Assembly (NCBI RefSeq): GCF_026745355.1
Contig: NC_079205.1
Location: 9,538,100 to 9,602,099, forward strand
Direction: 5' to 3'
DNA length: 64,000 nt
Source of the DNA: Beta vulgaris subsp. vulgaris
Taxonomy: Eukaryota > Streptophyta > Magnoliopsida > Caryophyllales > Amaranthaceae
The notes below the pieces were generated by a model. The model worked only from the letters and a program-made list of their open reading frames with translations. It had not been told where the DNA came from and searched no databases. Every line of letters begins with the position of its first letter. Within the stretch, counting starts at the first letter, position 1. Shown here piece after piece: positions 1 through 11,104 of this stretch. Position numbers and translations under genes: made by a program.

Positions 1-105
1 AAGTTGAGATCATATCAAATTAGAAAAAATAAGCTCATATCAAATTAGACAGATTCATATAACTAAAATAAGGTAAAATATTATAACTTTGACCAATTAT
101 ATTAC

Positions 106-273
106 CTCGTTCATGTCTCAGCTCAGTGATAGCAATCCAAGCGAGAGCTAAAATAATAGGCAGAAGCAAGATAAGACTTGTGGCCTAGTGACACTTTTCC
201 ACGATAAGCAGTAGAAAAGAGTTCTACGAGGAAGATCCTGGGAATAACAAAAAAACAATAGTAGATGATAAGG
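106..273 (-). other. 5' leader exon of an NLR paralogue beyond the left edge
   Basis: Read on the minus strand, this block aligns by eye with the leaders upstream of NLR-2 (about 32,868-33,040) and NLR-1 (about 23,477-23,620). Shared words include the GAAGATCCTGG region, CAGTAGAAAA and the ACTTGTGGC(C/T)(C/T)AGTGACA stretch. Like the NLR-2 copy it ends in AG followed by GTAAT, a plausible splice donor at 105; positions 1-105 would then be the start of a 5' UTR intron. The coding exon would lie to the left of the window. The homology is seen directly; the exon/intron reading is inference. Confidence 0.55.
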
Positions 274-830
274 GTATATTCAAACATCACTTAATTGCAT
301 ATTAGGGTACATTTTGATATAGTATTAGAGTATTTACAATGCATTTATGCATATTTAGGTTCCGTTTTATAAGCTAAAATGCTTTCAACAGGTTGTTTGG
401 TCTTTTGATATAATCTGATCTCAAATATTGTGGACTCTTATTTAAAAGATATGATGATTAAGGCACTTTTATGACCTTCAAAACAATATATCATGTGCCA
501 AAAATATCATGTGCCCAAAATGGATCGCAATTGAAGAAGATACAAAGGACCTTTATGTATATACTTGTGCGCAATATGACATCTTTGCACCATTTTACCC
601 ATAACTTTTGACAAAAACTATAATAAGGTGATTCTAATTGGATTGGAGACTAGATTTGAAGAGTATTCCAACAATATATCACATGCGCCAAATAAAGCTC
701 CGTATCAAAAGCTATGGATGTTTGAAGTTGAGCTGGAAAATCTGACGATTACAAGTTAACACGTGCGTGTCATTATTGATACATCCATGTTGGGCTGCTC
801 ATGACACATTTTGTTATATCAATTTTACTG
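274..830. other. Intergenic, no feature recognised
   Basis: AT-rich sequence with no ORF of note, no terminal repeats that I could pair and no similarity to the rest of the window that I noticed. Confidence 0.5.
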
Positions 831-837
831 AACTTCT

Positions 838-1226
838 ATACATCGCCCAACAATTACTTAAAATCGCCTAAAAAATAGTTAAAATTACCTCTATAACCTT
901 CTATCTATTTTTTTCTTAAATCATCACCACGCACCCACCTGCTGCCAAGCACCCACCACCACCATACATCAGCCTTCGCACCATAGTATGTGGGAACGTC
1001 CACCGCGGACGTTCGCCCAAGCCTAAAAAAATCTGCGATAATCGTATGTGGGAGATGGTGGTGGTTGGGGGAGGTAGGTGAAGGCGGTGGAGGGTCACAG
1101 GTGGCAGTGGAGAGGTAGGGGATGGTGGTGGGGGTGGTGGATGGTGTGGAAAAGAGGAAAGAGTAAAATAGTCCGAAAAAATGGATTTGTGGCGATTTTA
1201 AGTAATTTTGGGGCGATAATTTACAA
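838..1226. mobile_element. Small non-autonomous TIR element
   Basis: The ends form an inverted repeat of about 30 bp: CATCGCCCAACAATTACTTA near 841 pairs with the complement of TAAGTAATTTTGGGGCGAT near 1,199-1,217, and both continue into AAATCGCC. The interior is C-rich on the left and G-rich on the right (CCA/GGT runs) around a short palindrome at 994-1,014 (GAACGTCC...GGACGTTC). This organisation resembles the larger element at 44,205-45,239. No target duplication could be fixed, so the outer limits are approximate. The small ORFs on the minus strand are low-complexity and not convincing. Confidence 0.6.
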
Positions 1227-1239
1227 ACCTCCAATTTAA

Positions 1240-2131
1240 TTGTTTTAGGAAGTTATAAATACTCCTTCGTTTGTTTCACCATAGGGGAGAGTTTTGGTGT
1301 ACACTTTTTAGGGTTTCCAGAGAGAAACTAGATTTTCATTGTTTTTCAAGACTCTATCTTTCTTCCATCAATTCAAGTACTTTATTTGTTTATTTAAATT
1401 ATGCTTATTTGTGTTTATATTATGAATTTTATTTATTCTTCTGTAATTTATTTGTTTATTTAAATTATGCTTGAGTAGCTCTTATATCTACTATTAAGTT
1501 GAACCCTAGTATGAATTAATTCATGATTATGTCTTTAAATTTCCAAAATAATTATTTAATTGTTCTTGCTTAATTGATTGTGCATATTTCAATACTAGAT
1601 CGATTAGGGATAATTAATATTGTTATTGTTCCATTGTCTTGATCACAACGGGAGTTGGATTTATGACGGATTTGGGTATTTCAATTAAGGACATGATATT
1701 TCCCACAAAAGTAGGTAAAATGGATTGTTAGGAAGTTAGAGTGCATGTCGCGTTTAATATCTTTAATTTGCATGATTTCCCAGAAGTAGGCTTGAGTATA
1801 TATTAAGGAAGTCATAGATACTCGGGAGAGAGTTATCGTATTTTATAAGGTATACGTTTCCTAGTGAGCTTTTAATTAATTAGATTGGGGTACGGATTAT
1901 TATTCTATTACTTCATGCTAATGGGGATACTTAACTCTAGAGTCTTTTATTTATAGATTAATTAGTTTAGTTTATTTGACCATTATTTTTTTTAATCTCC
2001 TTTAGTTTTACTATTTAAGGGCTAATCATAGAATAACTTTCTCTCTATGGAGTCGATCCTTACTTACCCTACTACATAATTAGGAGTTTAGTTAGATTAT
2101 CTATTTTTATTAGGTGTGCAACACATCTATC
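1240..2131 (+). repeat. Truncated LTR related to the Athila-type element
   Basis: The 3' part (about 2,040-2,131: GGAGTTTAGTTAG..., then TTAGGTGTGCAACACATCTATC) matches the 3' end of the Athila-type LTR at 35,570-35,644. The body shares the same layout: AGAGAG followed by ATTCAAGTA, a T-rich tract, a TTGTTCTTGCTTGATT-like stretch, and GGGATACTTAA. No primer-binding site follows the end, so this is a solo or truncated LTR. The left limit is uncertain because it abuts the TIR element. Confidence 0.6.
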
Positions 2132-2538
2132 GGTAAATAAACTAGGGAGAATTCGGGAACTTGATTTTTATGCAACTGAAGAGAATCAAATTTGCAAATA
2201 TTATAATACACTCAATGGCATTGACAACAATAATATAAAAGAAATAGGAAGGCATAAGTTTAAGACGTAATTAACATATTGGGCCCGTACGATATCATTA
2301 TTATTTTCAGTTTTTGATTTTAAGTGAATATAAAAATTATATAATATAATAAAAATATATTACTTAAAATCAATCGTAGTTATATTAAACATGTCAAATT
2401 TGGAAAATGGTAATAGAAAAGTGAAAATTACTTTTTTTTTAGTTTTTATATTTTTGTTTTAGGTTTTCAAAGAAACTGAAAACTGAAAACAAAAATGATA
2501 ACAAACTAGATCAAAGGGAAGATTTGGGATTTAGAACA
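2132..2538. other. Intergenic, no feature recognised
   Basis: AT-rich sequence with homopolymer runs; no coding potential, terminal repeats or RNA gene seen. Confidence 0.5.
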
Positions 2539-2540
2539 TA

Positions 2541-2764
2541 CTTCCTCCGTTTAGAAATAGTTGCACCATTTTTATTTTGTGCACTATTCATATCTTACAC
2601 TTAGATTTTCTTTGGTGATTTATATTTTAGGAAAAACATAGTCATGTGGAGTCTTGGTTTTTTATAATTTTTACTTGTTGATAATTAAAGATATTAATGG
2701 TTGAAATCATACATCGACATGCGTGAAATTTAAAAATGGTACAACTATTTCTAAACACTGGAAG
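2541..2764. mobile_element. Stowaway MITE (Tc1/mariner type)
   Basis: The terminal inverted repeats begin CTTCCTCCGTTTAGAAATAG and end in the complementary CTATTTCTAAACACTGGAAG, extending to about 28 bp. A TA dinucleotide flanks each side (2,539-2,540 and 2,765-2,766), the expected target duplication. The 224-bp length and CTCCGT terminus are typical of plant Stowaway elements. Confidence 0.85.
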
Positions 2765-2766
2765 TA

Positions 2767-3048
2767 TATCGATAAATCTTGAGCGAGTTGGTCACCATTC
2801 GATAAGCTTTTCTGGGGATTAGCTCTCCCAGAGGGAGCATATAATGCTTAGGACTTGAGCTTGGGCCATGATACTTGATAGGACAAGGGGGTTTGGGATT
2901 TGTTGGACTTCTTGGTGAGCTATAAAAGAAAGACTAAATAATGCATTTATAGCTATTATTATATTTATTTGAAAAAAATACTAAATAATGTGTTACAATT
3001 CATCTATTTAAATATATTTTCATGAGTTATAAAAATATATTGTACAAG
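2767..3048. other. Intergenic, AT-rich
   Basis: Contains AGCTCTCCCAG near 2,820, whose complement recurs near 3,629. This could be a very short terminal repeat of an 0.8-kb element, but the match is too short to call. Nothing else was recognised. Confidence 0.35.
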
Positions 3049-3610
3049 GCTTATTTAGAAGCATATTTCAAACACTCTCAAATGGTAAAAAGTATTGTAA
3101 TGTTTTGAATTATGTAGCAATAGTTATATTCAATTTCCATAGCATAATAATTTAGGTTGTTTATTCATAACCAAACTCTAATTTTACCCTATCCAAAATT
3201 TCTTTTACGTATTTAAATATATGTAGAACTATATTTTTTTAAATATTTAAAATAAAAATTAACAACATGGCAATCCCAGGTGGCGTGATCTATTTCATAA
3301 GTTGTACAATTATAATGTAGATGGATCTTATTTTAAAGCATATTTCGAGCACCCTCTGATGGTACAAAAATTATTTTAAAGCATATTTCGAGCACCCTCT
3401 GATGGTACAAAAATTATAATATTCCGAATTAGGTAGAAAAAGTTATATGCAATTTACATAGTATAATTTAAATTTCTTATTCAAAACCAAACTCTAATTT
3501 CCCTTTATCCAAAACTCTTTATACGTAATTAAATCTGCGCATAAATCTATTTTTCTAAAAATAGAAATAAAAACTAATGACATGACAATTCTACATGGAG
3601 CGATCTATGC
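3049..3610 (+). repeat. Diverged tandem duplication with an exact 43-bp repeat
   Basis: Two diverged units of about 270 bp follow each other (about 3,049-3,300 and 3,330-3,610). Both run from GAAGCATATTTC-like sequence through ATTCA(T/A)AACCAAACTCTAATTT to a CATGGCAAT/CATGACAATTC stretch. At the start of the second unit a 43-bp segment is repeated exactly (3,328-3,370 and 3,371-3,413). A weaker relative occurs near 5,400-5,500. Confidence 0.6.
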
Positions 3611-3920
3611 TCACGAGATCCTGGGAGAGCTCCCTACTGTTCCTTCTTTTATACATGTACTAGTATTTGTGATCCGAGAAAATGTCCATTCTCCTGGTGG
3701 TACTTCGTGTCCAACATACACTAACAAAAGTTGTAATGAAATATATTATTGTTGAATTTTCTATATGTATAATGATAACATAAAACTTGTAAATTTTTAT
3801 AAAATATATAATCAAAGATATTAATAATTAGGTTTTTCAATGTCAATCATTTTAGTAAAAGTGCTGCAATTATTTTGATATTCGTATTATCTCTTTTATT
3901 AATTGGCTTTCAATAAGAAA
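3611..3920. other. Intergenic, no feature recognised
   Basis: AT-rich spacer between the tandem duplication and the Stowaway element; nothing identifiable. Confidence 0.45.
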
Positions 3921-3922
3921 TA

Positions 3923-4181
3923 CTTCCTCCATTTCTAAATAAGTGCAACACTTCTTGTTTTCACATTTAGCAATGGATTATTTTAACTATTAATATCTTC
4001 AATTATCAATAAGTAAAAATTATAAAAAGTTGATATTAAAAAGATTCACATTCAGACGAATCTAACAAGATCCCACATGACTATGTTTTTCCTAAAATAT
4101 AAATCACTAAAGCTAATTAAAGTTTAAACTGTGAATAGTAAACACTATGCAAATGTTGCACTTATTTAGAAACGGAGGAAG
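3923..4181. mobile_element. Stowaway MITE
   Basis: Terminal inverted repeats CTTCCTCCATTTCTAAATAA and its near-complement TTATTTAGAAACGGAGGAAG extend through GTGCAACA/TGTTGCAC. TA flanks both ends (3,921-3,922; 4,182-4,183). It is 259 bp long and a different copy from the 2,541 element, with which it shares an internal CATGACTATGTTTTTCCTAA-type stretch (in inverse orientation there). Confidence 0.85.
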
Positions 4182-4183
4182 TA

Positions 4184-5690
4184 TATATTTATAATTTCAT
4201 AAGTGAAATTTTCTAACTTTTTTTTAGTTTGATTTGTTGAATATATAGTAATAAACTTACTTATTAGTGATCCATTTTGGACTCAGAAAGTAACCTAAAA
4301 ATCTATAAGAAAGAAACACCAAGAAGATCAAAACATGAAGATAAGAATTATTTGGAGTTCTACTTCTTTATTATTATTTTTGCTTCTCCTGCGCAATCTC
4401 CATGTTGCCCAAAACAGACAACAATATTACTAAATTCGACTTTTTATCGGTGGAAGAAGGAGGAAAATGTTGATGACCATTCGATGTGGCACATCGAGTG
4501 AACTCCCGCCTAATTTTGTATGATCTTTTCTATTTCATCTATTTTTTATCATTTCTCTTTATTTTATAAGATTTAGAGATATAATAGGTTTAATACATTT
4601 AACTTTGTTGCTTGCATTTTCATTCTATATGTATATTAGATGATTTAGTTTGGAATATAATGGTTACATTTGGTGTAGGTTGATTAGAGTTTGATGTGGG
4701 TTTTTTGAGTGATCGATTAAGTATCAGTTTTATAAATTAAGTGTAAAATAATGGTAAACATGCAAAATTGATTGCGCAAAGTCTGACATTTTAGTCCAAT
4801 CAGAAGAGCAAAAAAGAAAATATTAACCAATTTTATCTATAGGTAAGCATGTTCAAATTTCTTACACACCTTACTATTTGGTTTATAGGAAAAAACAAAG
4901 ACTAAAAAATAGAGAGGAGAGAGCGCACAAAGAGGTGACCCAAAGGTCAAAGGATAAGAGAGAATTGAGAAAGAAGAAAATAAGTCATGGTTATGCGCAG
5001 AGTCGCTAATTCTGAATTTGCAAAACATATCTCGTAAAAGTGAAATTTTCCAGTAACTGTTTTTTTTGGGTTTGATATTTATGGTTACTTAAATATATTG
5101 TTTTGATTTCTCAATATTTGTTAAAAAGTTAGAGTTGGAAACACAATCCTACATTCTAATCACAGTAAGTTCCTTTAGTATGTTATTATAGTAAATATTT
5201 TTCCCTATAATATTATTTCTTTTCCTGAAGATAACCTCTTATACATATTCTAATTTTAACATGGATATGATTTGAAAAAAAAAAAAGTGGGGGTGAAAAC
5301 ACATTCCTAGTTCTAATTGCAATTGATTAATTTAATACATTACTATCGTAAATATTTCTTCTTATACCTTACTCTAATGTAGAGTTAAAAAATATTATAA
5401 ATGAATCTCATTTTAAAGTATTGTTTAAATACTTTTCAATGGTACAAATAATTATATTTTTTCAAGTATTTCATTGTAAAACAAACTCTATTTCTTATAT
5501 ATTACTTATATGTTTTAGATTTAGATTTAGATTTAGATTTGATAAGGCTCAAAGCATTTAAGAGAGACAATGTTTTATTAACAATAGTATTGTTATCCCT
5601 TAGTTTCTGAGTAAATCACAATCAAAGTTTTCTTAGTTTCATGTGATCAAATTTTTAGGTATCACTGTAAATGTAAAATTGATAAAGTGA
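4184..5690. other. Intergenic, no gene recognised
   Basis: AT-rich sequence with poly-A/T runs and a TTTAGA microsatellite near 5,515-5,540. A plus-strand ORF of 74 codons at 4,277-4,501 has no recognisable domain and is probably chance. No transposon ends could be paired. Confidence 0.5.
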
Positions 5691-5694
5691 TATA

Positions 5695-6085
5695 GTTTAT
5701 GATTATTCAATATACGAATTAAGTTGCTCGCAAAATAGATGAAACGATATACACTTACAACAGGTCTAATTGAATCACAAACTTTATCTGTGTGTGAGGG
5801 AGACAATTGAAAAGGGAAGCCACAAAACCTAAGAACAAGGAGAAAAAGAAGAAGCAATTAAAATATTTCGCAATACTTAAGAAAAATATTATATGATTAT
5901 ACTCAATATACAAAGTTGTTCGCAATATTGATGAGAATATATACCACTTATTATAGGCCCAATTGAATCAAAAGAAAAACTTTGTCAGCGCGTGAGAGAG
6001 ACAATTGAAAAGGGAAACCAGAAACCTAAGAACATGAACAACACAAAAAGTAGTTAGAACTTTTTCCAATACTTAACAAAAATTT
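5695..6085 (+). repeat. Tandem duplication, about 190-bp unit, two copies
   Basis: The segment from about 5,695 to 5,880 is repeated with divergence at about 5,888-6,085. Shared landmarks in the same order are ATTCAATATAC/ACTCAATATAC, GTTG(C/T)TCGCAA, CCAATTGAATCA/TAATTGAATCA, GAGACAATTGAAAAGGGAA and AACCTAAGAACA. Function is unknown. It lies just left of the Harbinger element. Confidence 0.65.
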
Positions 6086-6830
6086 ATTGAAGGAAGGGCA
6101 TTATAAGAGCACCATTATTCATGATTGAAAAACTCAATCATCCCACTCTCTTTCTAACTTTCTCTCTCTAAAAAATAACATCCCACAATCAATTCCCACT
6201 CATCTCCTTAACCATGAACCTTTTTCAATCATCCCAACTACTTTTTCCTCTCTCTCTTACTTTTTGACCCCACCCAACTACTTTTTCTCTCTCATCACCC
6301 AACCACCATCATACAATATTTTTATTATTTACTTTTTAATGATATGAATTAGTTAGCGTTTTATTATTAATTAATTTAATTAATAAATTTAAAATAATTT
6401 ATTAATTAAAATAATTAATAATTTAAAATTATAATTATCATTTTAATAATTAAGTTATCTGCATAATTAGCTTTTATTAATACGTAGCATATGTAATTAG
6501 CGTTTTCATTAAGTAATTAAATACGAAATTAGTTAGCGTTTTTAATGATATGAGACACAAAATGCTCATTGTGCGACAATTACAAACTTAAGAACGAAAT
6601 ACATAAAATGATACATTGGTGCGACAATTCAAACTTAATTAAGAAAAAAAGTACGTAAACTTAACTAAAACGAAAAACATAAAACTTAATTAAGAAAGAA
6701 ATACATAAAATGCTCTTAATTAGCATTCCACCAAATTTCTGCCATATATTAGCAACCAAATCACGTTTCAAGGAATGATGCACATGTTGATCTTCAATTG
6801 CATCTCTATTGGCCATGTACTGGTTGATAT

Positions 6831-7965
6831 CTACGATCCGATCATGATAATATTCAAATTCGTCCCCATTATTACTTGTGTTGGAATTGAATTCGGTAGT
6901 ATCTGCGTAGTGGCATATGTATCTCGTTCATCTTCCACAATCATGTTGTGCATGATAATGCAAGACAACATGATGTCATTGAGAATTTCCTCATCCCATG
7001 CGAGGGATGGTTTACGAACAATAGCAAACCGAGATTGCAGCACCCCAAATGCTCTCTCTACATCTTTTCGAGCTCCTTCTTGGTGTTGAGCAAATAACTT
7101 GTCCTTGAGAGTATGAGGACATGTAACTGATTGAATGAATGTTGCCCAATTCGGATATATACCATCAGTGAGATAATAACCCTTATCATATTGGTTACCA
7201 TTCACCGTAAACTGCACGGGGGTGCTCGACCTTCTAAAACATCCCTAAACACAGGAGATCGGTGAAGAACATTTAGGTCATTGCACGAACCTGGATCCCG
7301 AAGAAAGAATGCCATATCCATAAGTCACGATCAGCAACAGCTTCAAGAACTAAAGTAGCAACACCACCTCTTCCTTGAAATTGTCCTTTCCATGCAGTCG
7401 GACAATTTTTCCATTCCCAATGCATACAATCTATGCTACCAACCATGCCCGGAAATCCACGATCTTCACCGAATCTGAGTAGTCTAGCCAAATCGTCTGG
7501 AGTAGGCCGTCTCAAGTACTCCGCACCAAATTTCTTGATGACCCCTTCGTAAATTTCATCAATGCTATTCGAGCTGTACTTTCACTAATTCGCACATACT
7601 CGTCAAGCGAATCCGCCGCTACCCCGTAGGCAAGCATTCGAATAGCCGCTGTACACTTTTGTAGGGGCGATAAACCTAACTGACCCGTAGCATCTCTTTT
7701 TTGAGTGAACCATAACACTTGCAATGACATTATCCATAATCCGAACAAAGACATGTCGCTGCATTCGAAATCTTCGACGAAATAAACGAGCTGGATAGAC
7801 TGGTTGATCAGCAAAGTAATCATTGAACAATCTTCTATGACCTTCCACCCTGCCTCGATTAGGACGTGAATGACCTGCTTCATTATCATCAGTCACTTTT
7901 GCTCTTCTATTCCTTGGTGTTGAGTTAACATTTGATATAAGAGTTGGAGCAAGTGGTGTGAACAA
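6831..7965 (-). pseudogene. Harbinger DDE transposase (frameshifted)
   Basis: This encodes a HARBI1-like nuclease of the DDE_Tnp_4 type, which cuts and joins transposon ends. The first acidic residue sits in GSIDCMHWEWKNCP (Asp codon 7,429-7,431), the second in YLTDGIYPNW (Asp codon 7,164-7,166) and the third in KDVERAFGVLQSRF (Glu codon 7,056-7,058), so all catalytic residues are retained. The N-terminal part has RRRFRMQRHVFVRIM, typical of the family. The reading frame changes near 7,680, 7,520, 7,290 and 7,220, each looking like a one-base indel, so no full-length protein can be made as read. It lies downstream of the Myb-like gene, separated by a minisatellite. Confidence 0.85.
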
Positions 7966-8159
7966 TATTGGTCAAGAAATCATCTATTTCTTGATCAATT
8001 ATTGCTCGTGATGATCTTCTTTCATCAGAACTAGAGGAACTAGAGGAACTTGAACGAGAGAAGTTGAAGGGGTTCATTCTTGTGTTGTTTGGTGTGAGAA
8101 AATGGTGAACAATATTGTTCTGGTTTGGTGTAGAAAATTGTGAAGAAGGATCCTTGAGT

Positions 8160-8530
8160 TATATAGCATAAAATAATGTAAAGGGAAGTACAATAATGTA
8201 AAAAGTAGAACAATAATGCATAAATGCAGTACAATAATGTGAAAAACAGTACAATAATGTTAAAGCAGAATAATAATGTGAAAAGTATACATAATACATA
8301 AAGCAGTACAATAATGTTAAAAGCAGAACAATAATGTGAAAAGCATACAATAATGTTAAAAGCAGTACAATAATGTTAAAAGCAGTACAATAATGTTAAA
8401 AGCAGAACAATAATGTAAAAAGCAGAACAATAATGTAAAAAGTAAAACAGTAGTGCTATCATCAGTACAATAATGTTGAAAGCTGAACAATAATGTAAAA
8501 AATAGTACAATCATGTAAAAAGTTGTATTC
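8160..8530 (+). repeat. About 20-bp minisatellite inside the Harbinger element
   Basis: Roughly 17 copies of a unit close to AAAAGCAGTACAATAATGTT, varying mainly at GTACAA/GAACAA and TT/TG. It lies between the transposase and the Myb-like ORF. The minus-strand ORFs here are translations of the repeat and are not genes. Confidence 0.85.
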
Positions 8531-8625
8531 ATATGTCAATTCATAGAATAATTAACACAAGAATATTTTTAAACCTTTTTTTATTAAGTGAACTTAAACA
8601 TACAAATGTTAACTTTTACAGAAAC

Positions 8626-8765
8626 TAAAAATTAAACTAAAACATAAACTAAAATTTAAACTAAAACATAAACTAAAATTAAAACTAAAACATAAACTAA
8701 AATTTAAACTAAAACAATAAACTAAAATTTAAACTAAAACATAAACTAACATTTAAACTAAATCA
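8626..8765 (+). repeat. Short tandem repeat of AAACTAAAACATAAACTAAA type
   Basis: Repeats of AAACTAAAACAT and AAACTAAAATTT alternate over about 140 bp just downstream of the stop of the Myb-like ORF. Low-complexity, adenine-rich on the plus strand. Confidence 0.75.
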
Positions 8766-8785
8766 CTAAAAAATTGGATTATTGG

Positions 8786-10166
8786 TCAACCATTTGTTAA
8801 TGTCTCAATCATACCCTCCTCAAATGTTGTTCGATTTTCCTTTGCATACATTGCTTGTAGCAAATCCATGTTCTTATGATACTCTTGCACTTGCTGCATC
8901 CTGGTTTGCAACGCTATTTCTGCCTCCTTTGCAGCAACCTTCCTTGCTTGAACCTCCATCTTTTTGTCTTCTCTCTCAATATCTACACTCCTACCCTCTG
9001 CATGGATCCGAAGCCTTTCACTGAATGTAGCAAAACACTCAATTGTCTGACCAGCCACCCCTTTGAGCTTAGCCTTCGCTTTCTTAGTACCATAGGGACG
9101 TGGGTCATCTTCACCTCCTTCAGCACTAGTAGGTGTCTCGGGCATTGAGTCGCTTCCATCAACTCTTGTCCTCTTACCGCTTCCTCCGCTTGCAGGTGAA
9201 TCAACATTTTCTTGTTGATCTTTGGGGCGACCACGTTGACTATCCATTGATTTTATAACTATTGACCTCCATTTCCGAAACTTCCTCAACAATTTCCAAG
9301 CATGTTCGAGGATGAACCTACCATTTTTCCTACGATGCAATGCATGAGCTTCTCTCAGAACATCATCATCGTTTTGACCACTCTTCTTTCTTGCAAGAGC
9401 TTCATGTAAAATGCAGCCCACCTTAAAACCCGTGGAGCAAGTCTACTCCAACGACCTTTCACCATATTAACATTTCTTGGAGCAATTTCTGTTGGGTTTG
9501 CTATTCTTCCTTCCTCGAAAGCTTCCCAAACTTTTCCCCAGAAGATATTTTTCTTTTGGTACGTCCCACTCACCTTATCAAGAGAAGTGTTCATAAATGC
9601 GGAGACCAGGAGTTCATCTTCAACTTGATCCCAAACCCTCTTAACAGAAGAACTTGTTTCTGGGATAAGGTGGGTTTTGTGATTGAACGGGTTGTCTTTG
9701 CGGTGGTTTTGAGATTGATTACCTGATAGTAATTGCGAAAATGATTGAGTTCCCTGAACAAACTCATCATCATCATCAGAATCATCATCTTGATGGTATT
9801 GACCAAAACCATCACACCTTCTTCGTATTCACCACCATCATCATCAACATCGTTGTAAGGAGATGCATCTTCTTGGTATTGAGAAAATCCATAATTAGGA
9901 TCAACTTGACGATATGAAAGGTTGGCATTTTCAGATGGAGATTCATGGTAGAGGTTATCATATTGAGGAGAAGCATTTTGAGAATTTTCTCCCCTTTGAT
10001 TGGTAATTATCTGAGAGGGTTGACGATATTTTGATTGATTTTGAGAAGGTTGGCGATAATTTGACTTATTTTGAGAGCTAATTAAGCGATTTTGTTGCCT
10101 AGGCATTTGATTTTTTGAGCGATTTTGGGGTTGATTTCTTATATAATTAGGATAATTAGGATCCAT
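8786..10166 (-). pseudogene. Harbinger ORF1, Myb/SANT-like partner protein (frameshifted)
   Basis: The second protein of autonomous PIF/Harbinger elements is a Myb/SANT-like DNA-binding partner needed for nuclear import and end binding of the transposase (family knowledge). The N-terminal section (from 10,166) is rich in Asn/Gln with acidic runs. The trihelix-like part at about 9,355-9,594 has NTSLDKVSGTYQKKNIFW and a spaced Trp pattern. The C-terminal section (8,786-9,421) contains KNGRFILEHAWKLLRK, a Lys-rich stretch (KKAKAKLKG) and a long charged helix. The three sections are in different frames and overlap slightly, so at least two single-base changes break the gene. Plant genome annotations often mislabel this family as glutathione S-transferase T3-like. 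Confidence 0.78.
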
Positions 10167-10482
10167 AATTATAAGAATTTGAAAATAAAGAGCAATGGAA
10201 GAAGAGTTAGAACAAAGAGAAGAAATTAGTGAAGATGGAGAAAATTAAGTGTGCCCAAAATATAGCAAAATGGGTCTCTATTTATAGATCTCGAAAAAAT
10301 AGAGCCGTTGGTATTTTTTTTTTTTTTTTGATTTATATTTTTTAAAATATAACCGTTGTAAATTACAACGGTTAATTTTTAAAAAACCAATAGCAATCCG
10401 ACACATGGCGTGCGTGACAAATGTCACGCTGCAGTTGGCGCTGCACGCGTGTCAGCTCCAGCTGCAGCGTGTCAGCGCGTTG

Positions 10483-10591
10483 AATTTTTTTTTGCCTCAA
10501 CAAGCAGCAAAACGCTGCGTTTTTGGGTTGAGCTGTTTCACAGCTCAACCCAAAACGCAGCGTTTTGCTGCTTGTTGAGGCAAAAAAAATT
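10483..10591. repeat. Long near-perfect hairpin in the right subterminal region
   Basis: Arms 10,483-10,536 and 10,540-10,591 are reverse complements apart from two extra T residues in the left arm, around a 3-base TTC loop. The core is GCCTCAACAAGCAGCAAAAC followed by GCTGCG and GGGTTGAGCTG. It lies inside the Harbinger element. A transcript would fold into a stem of about 50 bp. Confidence 0.9.
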
Positions 10592-10592
10592 A

Positions 10593-10645
10593 GTGGAATG
10601 GTGACCAGGCAGTGGGTCCCACTCCCAGCCTGATCACCATTCCAC
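10593..10645. repeat. Second subterminal hairpin
   Basis: GTGGAATGGTGACCAGGC (from 10,593) pairs with GCCTGATCACCATTCCAC (ending 10,645) with one mismatch, around a loop of about 17 bases. It directly follows the larger hairpin. Confidence 0.8.
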
Positions 10646-10777
10646 TCACCCCATCCCCTTTTTTTGCCCCAATCAACCCATTCAACCCATGATTGATTTT
10701 TCAATCATGATTAAGCCTCTTTTTTTCTCAATCATCCCATGAGATTTATTTCTCATTCATGGTTAATGGTGCCCTAA

Positions 10778-11104
10778 CTGATCAATTGACATACTCGATC
10801 GTTAGTTCCGCAATTGCAAGTAAATAAATTAGTTCAACGACATCTCAGCAGTGTGTTCTATTTGTGGGTGTTTTTGATGAGAATGAAAATGCGATAAGGG
10901 GAGATATAAAGAAGTATGAGGTCCATACATTACTGATAAGAAAACAAGATATTTCATCAAGTAAAGTACAGTTCGAAGAAAGTTCAGATGAAGGAAGGTC
11001 AAAGATGGTATTATTGATCACTTTCTCTCTCCTCATGGGTAAAATATTGTTGCTGAATGTGCTAAATTTGTCAAGCAAAATATCCCTATGAGACTATGAC
11101 CTTA
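10778..11104. other. Intergenic, no feature recognised
   Basis: Spacer between the Harbinger element and the next repeat. Short overlapping ORFs occur on both strands but show no domain. Confidence 0.45.

Larger units (their letters stand above)
6107..10774 (-). mobile_element. PIF/Harbinger transposon, near complete
   Basis: The termini are GAGCACCATTATTCATGA on the left and TTAACCATGAATGAG-type complement on the right (right end ...GGTTAATGGTGCCC), flanked by TAA on both sides (6,104-6,106; 10,775-10,777), the 3-bp target duplication of PIF/Harbinger. It carries the two genes expected of an autonomous member on the minus strand: a Myb/SANT-like protein first, then the DDE transposase. Subterminal regions hold repeated CAATCATCCCA words at the left and strong hairpins at the right. 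Both ORFs carry frameshifts, so this copy is probably immobile by itself. Confidence 0.88.

Noticed and set aside
2815..3640. Possible 0.8-kb transposon with AGCTCTCCCAG inverted ends
   Set aside because: The inverted match is only about 11-12 bp, one side is palindromic by itself, and no target duplication was found.
4277..4501. 74-codon plus-strand ORF
   Set aside because: No domain, no supporting context, and composition like the surrounding non-coding DNA.
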